NCBI GenBank assembly: GCA_026419785.1
Contig: JAODTK010005896.1
Coordinates: forward strand, 339,501 to 403,500
Direction: 5' to 3'
From: Sclerodactyla briareus
Lineage: Eukaryota; Echinodermata; Holothuroidea; Dendrochirotida; Sclerodactylidae
Length of the DNA: 64,000 nucleotides
Shown: piece after piece, positions 1 to 10,299 of the stretch
How the letters are laid out: the number at the start of each line of letters is the position of its first letter
How positions within the stretch are numbered: the first letter of the stretch is position 1
Made by a program: the position numbers and the translations under genes
The notes under the pieces: generated by a model
What the model saw: only the letters and a program-made list of their open reading frames with translations
Told to the model about the DNA's origin: nothing
The model's database searches: none

Positions 1-2905
1 CTTGACCGTTTTAATCAAAAATGTAACCCTAGATGGGATACACCTTGTCCTGAAATATAAACCACATCCATGAACGGTCACTGGAAGTTGTTGCAGGAAC
101 ACATACCTATTTGGGCAGCTTATGCCCATAAGTGACCTTGATGCCTTTGTGACATGATGGTTTGTTATAAAATTTTCTCCTCTCCACCATGACGTACACT
201 CTTGTCCTGAAATTTCAACAATCCCAAGCAATGACACTGTAAGGTGTTCCAAAGAATATTAGTTTTTTCGTCCATAAGTGACCTTGAAAAACTTTTATGA
301 CAATGTCCTTTTTATGGAATTTGTTACTCTCGATGAGACGCACGCAGTCCTACAGCATTATGTATCCCAAAAGTATCTGCCGATGATATTGCCAAAAAGG
401 TTAATCAAACAAATCTCTGAGACCCCTTGTAACTTGAGAACCGAGTGCCCGATTGAAGCGGAGTTTGTTTGTCCTATTCGCAACACGGAGCTCGTCACAT
501 ATTTCCAAGAATTGACAGTTAATTTTCTTTGCCCATTTTACCCAAAATAAGCACATCCATTCGACATTTGACCTTTGACTTTTGACCCTGATGAATGCCC
601 AGGGGTAAGTTTTGACCTGCTGATTTCTAAAACAACATGAAAAATCACTATGAAAATCCTAACTGCACTTAATATTTTCAAATGAAGCTTTTACCCTCTC
701 TGATATCTTTCAACACCACAAAGGTCAACACTGTGTCAAATTAAATGTCCATTTCGATCAGAAGGTACCTTGAGGATCCGAAAATGGGCAAACGAAAATT
801 TTGATTCGGGGGCCCCAAATCGGGTAAAGGTCAAATCGAGATCAAAGGTCACCACATATGGAGGTCAAGAAGTGGATCACAATGGTGCACCTCCCAACCT
901 CTGCAGACATTCGGTTCCCAAGTTTCTGCCTTAAAAAACTAGTTTTTGACCGTCAATTTGACCTTTAAAAATGACTCGGCTGACTTGACCGTTTAAAAAA
1001 AATGTAACCCTAGATGGGTACAATACACCCTGTCCCTGAAATATAAACCACATCATGAACGTGCACTTGAAGTTTGTTGCATGACCCATACTATTTACTA
1101 AAAAAACACATCTATATGCCCATAATAAAGAGTGACCTTGAATGACCTTTGATTACATTATGGTTTTTATAAAAAAATTTCTCAAACCATGACGTTACCT
1201 CTGTCCTGAAATTTCAACATTGCCAAGCATGTCTCTGTAAAGTTGTCTCCAAAAATTATTTTTTTTTCGTCATAATGACCTTTGAATGAACTTGATGACA
1301 AGTTCAGTTTTTTATGAAAAATGTTACTCTCCGGTGAGACTGACGCAGTCCTACACAAGCATTATTAATCCCAAATATACTGCCGTATGAATATTGCCAA
1401 AAAGGTATCAAAACAAATCTCTGACGCCCTTGTACTTGAAACCGAGTGCCCGATTGAAGCGGGAGTTTGTTTTGTCTATTCATCACACCGGAGCTTTGTC
1501 ACATATCCAAGAATTGACAGTTTCAATTTCTTGCCCTTTTACTACTACTACTCCAAAAATAAGCACATCCATTCGACATTTGACCGTTGACCTTTTGACC
1601 TCATTACCAGGGGGAGTTTGACTGCTGATTATAAAAATTCACCATGGACAAACACGATGAACATCCTAACTGCAGCCACTTAATTCAAATGGAAAAGATT
1701 TACCTCTGTATATTCACACACAAGGTCACATGGGGTCAATTATGGCCAATTCGATCCGAGGTACCTTTGAGATCGAAAATGGCAACGAAATTGATCGGCC
1801 CAAAAATATGGTAAAGGTCAAAGTGAGGTCAAAGGTAACACAGATGGATGTCAACGCGTGGATCACAATGGCGCCCCTTCCAACCTCTGCAGACATTCGG
1901 TTCCCCCATGTTATGGCTAAAAAAAAAAAAATAGTTTTTGCCCTCAATTTGGACCTTAATGACCTAGGAGACTGACGTTTAAAAAAAAAAGGTAACCCTA
2001 GATGGGTTACACCCTGTCCTGAAATTAAAACCACATCAGGAAAGGTCACTGGAAAGTTGTTGCAGGACCAACACATACTATTAAGCAGTTATATGCCCAT
2101 AAAGTGACCTGAATGCCTTTTGATGATGATGGTTTCATGAAAAATGTTCTCCACCCTGGGACGTTACAAACCTGTCCTGAAATTAACATTGTAAAGCAAG
2201 GTCACTTAAGTTGTCCAAAATATTAGTTTTTCGTCCATAAGTGACCTTGAGACCTCTAATACATGTCGTTTTTATGAAAAGTTACTCTCGATGAGATGCA
2301 CGCAGTCCTACAAGCATTATGTATCCCAAAAGTTAATGCCGATGGCTATTGCCAAAAGGTATCAACCAATCGTTGACCCTTGTAACTTGAGAACCGAGTG
2401 CCCGGTTGAAGCGGAGATTGTTTCGTCTATGCAGCACACCGAGCTCTGTAACATATCCAATAATTACCGTTTCTATTTTCTTTGCCCTGTTAACTCTAAA
2501 AATAAGCACACACATCCCCAGTCGACATTTGATTTGACCTTTTACCACATTATAAAGGGTAGGTTTGACCTGCTGATCTTAAAAATCACCATGACGAATC
2601 AATATGAAATCCTAATGCACTTTTAATTTCAAATGGAGGAACTTTGACCTCGATTCTTAACGCACAAAGGGTCACATGGGGTCAAAATATGGACCATTCG
2701 ATCAGAAGGTACCCTTGAGATACGAAAATTGCCACGAAATTTGATTCGTCCCAAAACAGATACAAAAGTTCAATTGAGGTCAAAGCCCACGGATGGAGTC
2801 ACGGGGAATCACATGGTGCACCTCCCAACCTCGGCATACATTTGGTCCCCATGTTGATGTCAAAAACTAGTTTTTTGACCCCGAATGACCTTTGATGACC
2901 TTATT
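1..2905. repeat. Three tandem copies of a ~0.93-0.99 kb repeat unit
   Basis: Three successive units start near 1, 984 and 1972, and each opens with a variant of GTAACCCTAGATGGG after a short A-run. The same ordered landmarks recur in each: a dense series of TGACCTTGA/TGACCTTTGA words, GAACCGAGTGCCCG, GTACCTTGAGATC-like words and CCTCCCAACCTCTGCAGACA. Unit lengths are about 983, 988 and 934 bp, and many single-base indels separate the copies. Short open frames occur in each unit but are not shared intact between copies, so I do not call genes. The first unit starts at the window edge, so the array probably extends further left. Confidence 0.9.
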
Positions 2906-3689
2906 CTACGCTGAAAATCTAATCATTAGTTCATCTACCTTATTATCCCATCTATGCTGCCAAACCAGTCCCATAGGACCTCACTGTTCAGCCGCCAGCT
3001 TTGCTCACGACCTAAACACTGAATCAACATAACATAGGCTAATTACCTTATTTAATTATTGACTTGCGTGCCCAAAATCTAATTCAATCGTGTTCACCCA
3101 ACCCCTCTGCTACCCTGATAATCTTTGTCGCAATTGCACTTGCCGTTCGAAAGATATCCTTCTCACGAGAAAGTGTGACAACACACCACACACACACACC
3201 ACACACTACACACTACACCGACCATAGGGTGACCACTAAGTTTCCTCCCTTATTTCATTCCGCGAGACAAAAAAACGCAGCCAATCAATCCCAGAGGGGG
3301 AGGGGGCATCTGTGTTTTGTGTTAGCCGGATTTGTAAAAAAAAAATAATCGGCAGGGGATTTCGAAAGATCGTTCTGCACACTGGTACGTTCCACGTCGA
3401 ACTGCCATCGTGTCCAATGTATGCCGGATATCATGCCAACTTTCGGGGCGGGCGCTTCACGTGCAGTGGGTTCCAATTTCATGGTTACTGTTCGTAAGTA
3501 GTTGTTACAAAAATCCCATCCGTCAACTGGTTCCCACGTTTGTACTATTTTTTCGACAGGGAACATTTTGAAATTTCTGTGGTTTCTTCTATATTCACCA
3601 TGCAAACCGTAAATACAAGGTATTCCAAGTGTTTTTTGCTTTTTCAGATTTGTAATAAGCATTTAACATGAACAAGCTTACTAATGCAG
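2906..3689. other. No gene seen; one AC-rich microsatellite
   Basis: The stretch after the tandem array has no recognisable coding segment. A (CA)n-type microsatellite with interruptions lies at about 3178-3219. An A-run occurs at about 3337-3346. Confidence 0.5.
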
Positions 3690-4400
3690 TGACCAATTGC
3701 AACTTCAAAGGACTGGTTATTGACCGTGTCTACCAAATGAGTAAAGGTTTTGTGAATATGACTAAATGCCTAAATTTATGCAAATATTAGACACAATATT
3801 CAATTTCATGACACATTTTCTAATTTCACAAATATTTCAGACCTAATGGTGGACCACCTTGACACATTTGCATGAATGCAGCAATTATAAGCACTGAATA
3901 CCCCCCGTGACTTAAGACAATGTTCAAACTTGGTTGGGGGGGCTGAAGTAGACCATACCCACCAAGTCGTAAAAATCGAACAAACTGAAATTTGGAATAA
4001 AATATGCAAAAAAGACACACTCTGATACACTCCAGTGACCGCCAGTCCCATGTTTAAAATGTTGAGAGTGAAGGGACCAATGCCTACGTTTATGAGACCC
4101 AGCAACTTCAGAATACGCATAAACGTATCAATTACCAAATTGTAAGTGACCTCCAGTGACCCTGAGTCCATGATAAAAAAAAAATCGGAACTGAAGGTAA
4201 ACTATACTCACTAAGATTCATGGAAATCCGATCAACTTCGAAATTGGTGGCGGGCGATAAATTATGGCAAGAGTTAGACACGTTCGAAGCGTCGGGCGGC
4301 GTGCGGTCCATTGACCCCGAATCCTCGTTAAAAAGTTTTGAACTGAAGGTAACCTATCCACTAAATTCGGGAAAACGACAAAATTGGAAATTTCGCATAA
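3690..4400. repeat. Degenerate ~150-bp dispersed repeat units
   Basis: Related short blocks recur here. GAACTGAAGGTAAACTAT (about 4190) and GAACTGAAGGTAACCTAT (about 4341) are each followed by a CACTAA word and an A-rich stretch. The block at about 3709 (AAGGACTGGTTATTGACC, then GTGTCTACCA) reappears at about 48,987 as AAGGACTGATTATGACC then ATGTCTACCA. A third version lies near 57,822. This looks like a dispersed non-coding family, not a gene. Confidence 0.5.
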
Positions 4401-5590
4401 ATTTGGCAACTGGGCTGAGTAGTACTTTGCGCTCAAAATCTCGTCTATACCAGAGGCACAGGCTCTCCTACTACTTAACACTAATGAATAGTTTTACCCA
4501 TGGCTTTATAATGGTTATGCAAGTATGCAGTCGGGGCATGGGGAGGGCGAGCTATGGTGTCTGAGAGTGGAAAGTTTTCGGGAACGTTATATATGGCACA
4601 TAATCTTCTGCCAGGGTATTACAGATTGTCAGCGGAACAACTGTTCAACGAGTGTTTCTCACTCCAGATATGCACCCCCCAATCCAACATCCCCCTTTCC
4701 TCCCAGCCCCACTTGGAAATTACCAGTGTCATTACTTTCCCCCAACTCCAGTAGTCATTTTAATGACCATGAGGTATTGTCCAATTGTCTGTTTCCCCTC
4801 AGGAGATGTACCCCGACTCCACCCCTGTACACCCCCCTCTCCCTTGCCCCCACAATTATACTAAGCCAATAGTACCTTCATATTAATATTTAAAGTTCCA
4901 ACGTAGCTTTGCCATTACTGTACTTTCCCCGGACTAGGTTTCCGCAGATGCAAACTAAATCCCATGTCATTCCGATTACCCCGATTAATCTTTAATTTTA
5001 TTCCATAGAGCTCTTGTTTACGACAACAGTCCTGAGTAAACTTCTGGAGTGAACCGTCCTGGGTAACCTTCCAGAGGCCGCTCTTCCGTCAACACATCTC
5101 ACTCCAATTTCCAGCCATTGGTGGTGACCTAGAATGTTGTATATATTCGTGTTTATTCCCGATGGAATGCATCAATACATCGCCCAAGTTCCTTTGGACA
5201 TGGGGGAGGGGAAGGTTTGGGGAGGGGGGGGGCGGGCAGTTGTCCGTCAAAGCATCAAGTTTCTGTTGCTATGAAAACTAATAACCCAGAGAGAAAAATG
5301 TTTCACATTTTGATATTTATTCTACATTTTGTTGTTTCGATGGTGTCATTTAGCAGCAGCAAGAGGAGAGAGGTTTATTAGGGAGATATGGGAGTGTATG
5401 GTTAGAGATGAAGAGAATCGGTTTACTTAAGTAGTGTGACCGATCCTACACCTACGGCGTATTTGCCAGTAACACAGGTCAACGGAGTGTCTGGCAATGG
5501 ATTATCGTGCAATTGGTGATTGAGTTACCGTACAGCCTTCACACAAGAGAAATGTTACCGTTACTGATGTTATTTTCACTTGCAAAGGCG
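4401..5590. other. No gene seen
   Basis: C-rich segments (4670-4860) and a G-rich stretch (5200-5240) are present. I see no coding signature on either strand. Confidence 0.4.
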
Positions 5591-5616
5591 AATTCAGTCA
5601 TCATGAAATCGACCCA

Positions 5617-5645
5617 CAGGTCAAAGGTCAAATGAGGTCAATGTA
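5617..5645. repeat. Repeat fragment carrying AGGTCA half-sites
   Basis: The words AGGTCAAAGGTCA and GAGGTCA lie in a row here. The first is a textbook DR1 arrangement of the nuclear-receptor half-site. The same AGGTCA-rich phrasing occurs in the tandem units at 1-2905 and in repeats at 17.6, 24.2 and 24.5 kb, so it is best read as a repeat-borne motif, not a proven receptor site. Confidence 0.4.
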
Positions 5646-5864
5646 GGTCATCAGATGTATTTCACTGAAAATATGGGGCAAGGGAGGGGTCGAAAACAAA
5701 TTCTCCCTACTCCTCGTATCTTTGCCAGAAAATGTGCAGACATTCAGGAACAGCGCCATTAATTTCTATATATCATTATTTGATTTATTTCAACAGAATA
5801 AGGGGCGGACTGCGCCCAAAAAAATTATTGCCGGTCTAACTAGTTATGACACCGTTTCTTCAGC

Positions 5865-6045
5865 GGAATAACGACCAAGAACTCATTATGCTGTCTACGT
5901 CCAGGACACATAATGAGTAATGAGCCATTATTATGGATCGAGGCGGGCGGAATAATGAGTAACTAAGTCATTTTTATGAAATCGGAATAGGCAGAATAAC
6001 GGGAAACTAAGTCATTATTTATCCTTCAACACCTGGACGAAAAAC
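5865..6045. repeat. AATAATGAG minisatellite, cluster 1
   Basis: A unit of about 45-50 bp is repeated with changes. Its landmarks are GGCGGAATAATGAG, AACTAAGTCATT and ATGAAATCGGAATAGGC. It is internally near-palindromic (AATAATGAG versus CTCATTATT). The same unit is found in greater number at 8.63-8.90 kb. Confidence 0.75.
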
Positions 6046-6289
6046 GCCATTGTGCGAAACACTTGAAAATTAATGCACTTTTGGCTATTCGATTAAAATT
6101 CGAGAACTCGGTATTGGAACATGGGTAATCCGTCGACTTCGGCCCTAGTTGGTTCCAGATCTTCACCTGGGGTCAGTACCAGGAATTAGTGGACTCAAGA
6201 CCATTCCAACGATTATTGTTCGGTTAGAGGAAATCGAATCAGTTTAGAGTAATACAATCGGGCACGTGCCTATTATTTTTTATACGGTC

Positions 6290-6385
6290 CGGAAGGGGGG
6301 GGGGGGGACAAACTATGTATCCCCACACTTCGAAAGTGGGGGGGGACATATCCCCCCCGTCCCCCACCTGGTGACGCCCATGCAT
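6290..6385. mobile_element. G/C-run hairpin resembling a DNA-transposon end
   Basis: A G-run, then GTGGGGGGGGACATATCC, a C-run and GACGCCCATG form an inverted GC-rich structure. Close relatives of this phrase occur at about 30,850-30,925 and 28,690-28,790. No partner end was found nearby, so this is a remnant call. Confidence 0.4.
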
Positions 6386-6389
6386 GAGG

Positions 6390-8200
6390 AGAATTCTGAG
6401 GGAAACTGGCGTCTCCAGGAAGCCATAACGGTTTCAACGGAAATTGAGCATGAAAAAAAATTCTCTTTACCCTCTTTTCATTCCCGAGAGAGCGCTTCAT
6501 TTTGGAAGCGGCCACAATTACGCTGCAATAAGGAATTAATTCTTTCTAGGCATTATACAGCCTCTCTTCTTCCGACACGTGTAAGCGGAACAACGAATTG
6601 GGAAAAATCATTATGGCTGTTACGTTCCAGGCCACAATGAGTAGCCACAGTTTTCGGAACCAGAATTTAAAGCCTTAGATCGGGGTGGTCAATGCGATTA
6701 TATGGGGGGATTTAATATATGAAAGATAGTGGACGTTATGTAGAATGACCTATCCGCGTGTTTTTGGTTCGCACTCTTCAACAAAGGAAACTACCCGTCA
6801 TTGATGGGTTGGGGAAAAGGTGCGAATATGAACTGGTGGTATTACATGTCATGACTCGCCTTTATGCTGAGCATCTTGTTATATTAAGTTGGGAAACAAT
6901 AAGGGTGACGAGGAGGATTCTACCCCATGCTACTAACGAAAGTGAGTTAATGGCATGTTGTTATAGAGTGACTACTGTTAGTTGTAATAGTTATAACTGG
7001 ACCATTTCACTGAATCCATAATTTAATCCCCACCGAAGTTTGGCCCCTTCCCCAACTCTTCCAGTGTGGTTAAAGGCCTGCCGCTTCACACAATGCCTTT
7101 TTGTCTGGATGGCACTCAGTTTGCTTAATATACAGAGAATATGGCGCTGTAAGCTTGGCAATGGAAACTGCTGAAGATGTTTGGTGGTGAGAGATGCCTT
7201 ACCCTAAAGCGATGCCTCCTCCCCCCCCCCCCCCCCCCCCCCCCTCACCTAATGATAGGGTCCTATTTCCATTTCAAATCCCATATTTAGTGGATGGTGT
7301 TAAGAACGCTTAAATTTTAAATCCATCATACATTAACATATTTTCTTATTGTTTTGAAAGCAACCATTCAAAATTTGGGGATTTTCTCACGTGGAAAGTA
7401 AATGTTCCGCTGCGTTACATTGTCATCCGAAACTCTTAGATTATAAACAAAAACATAACTAATCGCTTTTGTTGTGATTTTCTTACATGCACTGTAAAGT
7501 AATTGAAAGCAAGCTACAATATTTTTTACTGGGCGCCACAATGGCAATTTTGTTCAGCAGCCTTTATGGTGCCCTCCACACAAGATTATAGCGTAGGCAT
7601 AGACTGTATGTAAGCTTTCAACTTCGTCACTCATTTGACTGTCGTGCCACACCCTACATCCTGTTTTTCACAATGGCCATTGATGTGAGAACATTTGGCC
7701 AGTAACACCTTATGCAGTACAAGCCTACCTATTTGATTTACTCACAACTTCATATTCTACTAACACCATACAATACTATTCCTAGTAGCTCGCGAATGAG
7801 ATTGGGCTGTATAGTGTTTAGACCTACTTTATTCTTGCGGCTGACTGTGTAAAACCGTAATTTGTAGATTTGATGTGAATGTTTCATGTCGCCTAGGCAT
7901 GCGGCAAGCTGAGGGCCTAACGTTAGGCTAACCTAAGCCTAAGGTCGGGGCCATCACTCCAGCCTACTGGGATAGGTAACCACCGTAATCGAAAGCCTAC
8001 ACTATTACCGCTTCTAAGTCCGAGAACTTCGTTCTGTTGAAGCGTGCGGTATTTTAACGCACATGTCTGGTAATTCCATTCAATTCAATTGAATGCCTTC
8101 GACTCCCGCCTGTACATACCACAAGCGCAGGTTCATGCATGCTAGCATGCGCCAACGTACGATGTGCGTGCAAGCCGAACGACTGTGGCAATTTTGTGGT
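6390..8200. other. No gene seen; one 24-base C run
   Basis: I see no coding signature in this 1.8 kb. A pure C run lies at 7221-7244. GCCTAA/TTAGGC words cluster near 7900-7960 but are not tandem. Confidence 0.4.
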
Positions 8201-8204
8201 GTCC

Positions 8205-8284
8205 GACTTGTTGTTGTTGTGTTTTTGTTTTTTATTGTTATACTTTTGTTCTGTTGTTGCGTTATTGTTGTTGTTGTTTTCGTC
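8205..8284. repeat. (TTG)n-rich microsatellite
   Basis: This is an imperfect run of TTG/GTT triplets with T-rich interruptions. It produces long artificial open frames of V/L/F on one strand and T/N/K on the other. Confidence 0.85.
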
Positions 8285-8293
8285 AATATGACT

Positions 8294-8396
8294 CGGTCAT
8301 AGGTCTATAATGACGTTAGAACATTACGTAATCCGCCCTAAACACCGGGTCATAGGTTATAATGACGTCAGAAACGTTACGTAATCGCCCGAAAAT
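8294..8396. promoter_or_regulatory. Duplicated ~52-bp block with CRE-like and TTACGTAA palindromes
   Basis: Two adjacent copies (8294-8338 and 8346-8396) share GGTCATAGG, TATAATGACGT and a TTACGTAA octamer. Copy 2 has the full CRE palindrome TGACGTCA at 8363-8370; copy 1 has TGACGTTA. TTACGTAA, the PAR-bZIP/C-EBP type octamer, lies at 8324-8331 and 8377-8384. The duplication and palindromes are seen directly; regulatory use is inference, because no gene start was recognised beside it. Confidence 0.4.
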
Positions 8397-8624
8397 CTCA
8401 ATTTCGCCAAAATAAAGCGCCTGCCGAAATATTTCCATGATTTCTTAGTCCTTACAAAAAGCAAGGTATTCCATGCGTTCAACGCATCAGGTCGGCTGTA
8501 AGAAGATAAGTTGGCGTCTCAAAACCCATTCCGCGATCAGGCTACTAAACACTTAGAAGTGGTCCATCCAAGCTTTCGTGTGGGTTGCCACCTACTGTGG
8601 ATTTCCGGGAACCTTGCGTCGAGT

Positions 8625-8902
8625 TCATATTATGGATCGAGAAGGGCGGAATAATGAGTAATTAGGTAATTATTTTATGAATCGGGATAGGCAGAATAAC
8701 GAGAAACTAAGTCATTATTATGAATTGAGAGAGGAGGAATAAGGGCACAAGCAAGTCATATGAGAACGGGAATAGGCGGGATAACGAGCAACTAAGTCAT
8801 TATTATGTCCTCCGGAATAGACGAATAATGAGAAAAGAAGTCGTTATTTACGGCATGAGACGGTGCAATAATGACTAACTTGAGGAACTCATTATTACGG
8901 CA
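8625..8902. repeat. AATAATGAG minisatellite, cluster 2
   Basis: At least five degenerate units of ~45-55 bp are built from GGCGGAATAATGAG, AACTAAGTCATTATTATG and CGGGATAGGC-like words. The array abuts the hAT-like MITE at 8911, which apparently inserted into its last unit. It is related to cluster 1 at 5.87-6.05 kb. Confidence 0.8.
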
Positions 8903-8910
8903 CTGAGAAC

Positions 8911-9623
8911 CAGTGGTGGCGCCAGATTTCCCGACGGGGGGGGGGGGGGGGGGGCAAGTTCCCCGACGAGGATCCACATACCAATACGTCAAAACCTGCT
9001 TTTGGATGTTCATTTTTTGAAACATTGTTCTTGAAGAAAAAAAAAACGAAAAAATGAAAAAACATGTGGAGAGCAATGTTTACTTTCAAGAGCTCCCCAC
9101 TCAAATCAGACGCCCTTATTAGTAGACTAGGGTCAGTCTTCCCAATAAATGCCACAGGAAATAACCAGGGCACTGCGGTCGTGAAAGCACACCACTCTAC
9201 ACACAAGCAAAACAGTGATAGAGGCAGAACGAGCATCCTCCCCAAACGAATTGTAACATAATCTCTTGCAGGAATTTCGAAATTCATACGGCTGTGTATA
9301 CATCTATCTAGTCACGAGTGTCTAGTCTGTAGGAAGATGATCACGCTGATCTTAATCTCGAGCGAGGAACATTACTATAGAAAGAATGAGGCGCGCAAGC
9401 GCGCGAAAATTTTCACTTCAATATAGGAAATTTTCACTCATAAAGAAGGTAGTTGGAAATATATACTGTCGGGGCAAACAGCCCTCGTCGGGGGTGTGTA
9501 CATTGTTAGCGTTAACCCACTCGGGCTCCCCGACGAGATGGGAAAAATCCCGACGGGGGGGGGGCCGGCTCCCGACCAAGAGGGGCATGGCCCCTGCCCC
9601 CCCCCACACTGGCGCCACCCCTG
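8911..9623. mobile_element. Non-autonomous hAT-like MITE, 713 bp, with 8-bp TSD
   Basis: The left end CAGTGGTGGCGCCAG (8911-8925) and the right end, read on the minus strand as CAGGGGTGGCGCCAG (9609-9623), are inverted repeats with one mismatch. The octamer CTGAGAAC occurs immediately outside both ends, at 8903-8910 and 9624-9631. An 8-bp duplication and CAG-starting inverted ends are the hallmarks of hAT superfamily elements. G/C runs and GACGGGG/CCCCGACGAG words lie just inside both ends. No transposase frame is present, so it is non-autonomous. A GCGCGCAAGCGCGCG palindrome at about 9389 is shared with other repeats in the window. Confidence 0.88.
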
Positions 9624-10027
9624 CTGAGAACTGAGGGGTAACACCACGACTTGCCTGAATTTTGGCGGCAATGGCGACATTTTCCGTTCCACCGATTGTA
9701 TTGGCGATTAATTAAAACGAGCAATTTTCTAATCATTATGGTGGCTTGGAACATAGGTGGATAATGACTTCTAGGTCGTTAGTCCGCCTAGATTCAAGTA
9801 TCAGAACGAGTAAAGACGGCATAATTTTTGGCGCATTCGGCGTTTCCAATAGGCCCCGGAGGATCTGTACAGTCAGTTATACAGCTATTTCTATGCATGA
9901 CGATATTATTCCATCTGCAACTGACTAGCTGCTAACAGATTACGCGACAATATAGCGAGTCCATCAACCCATGCATCAACTCAATTCAATTAACGATGGT
10001 TACCAGATAGGGTGGTAACACTTACTG

Positions 10028-10255
10028 TTAGGTTGTCTGAAACTGGTCAGGTGTCTGGAGGTCTCTCAGAAACTCTTCTGTGGTTGGTTGTCTACTGGCG
10101 ATTATGATATATCCACAAGCCGCTACGGGGACTGCGATGATGAACAAAGACTCGACATCGACAAAAACAAAACATATGCTGCGGTTCTTTCGAACTCGTA
10201 CATACCGTACATACGAGTTGCCAACTGGTGAAATGCGTTCTTCCGACACCAACAC
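10028..10255 (-). CDS. Hypothetical 75-aa single-span membrane protein (ORF or exon)
   Basis: I do not firmly recognise this product. The frame has one clear hydrophobic segment (LFIIAVPVAACGYIII, residues ~36-51), followed by a polar tail with PTTEEFLRDL. A hydrophobic span ending in GY and then a PTxEE-type acidic stretch is reminiscent of small mitochondrial complex III assembly proteins (UQCC3/CBP4 type). That resemblance is by eye only. An alternative ATG at 10158 lies one base out of frame, and restoring a single T there would give a short N-terminus directly ahead of the span. A good donor (CA|GTAAGTG) sits two bases after the stop, so the stop could be a sequencing error in an exon that continues. 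Distant from other genes. Confidence 0.25.
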   Translation of the reverse strand: MLVSEERISPVGNSYVRYVRVRKNRSICFVFVDVESLFIIAVPVAACGYIIIASRQPTTEEFLRDLQTPDQFQTT

Positions 10256-10299
10256 GTGTCCAATACAGCGGCCGTAGCGGCATTATCGAAAGTCCACCG

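Noticed and set aside
278-2626. ORFs with a shared NLRTECP(I/V)EAE phrase in the tandem array
   Set aside because: The phrase comes from one repeat landmark, the frames are not kept between copies, and no domain is seen.
7900-7960. Telomere-like TTAGGC/GCCTAA words
   Set aside because: Words are scattered and not in tandem, so they are not a telomeric repeat.
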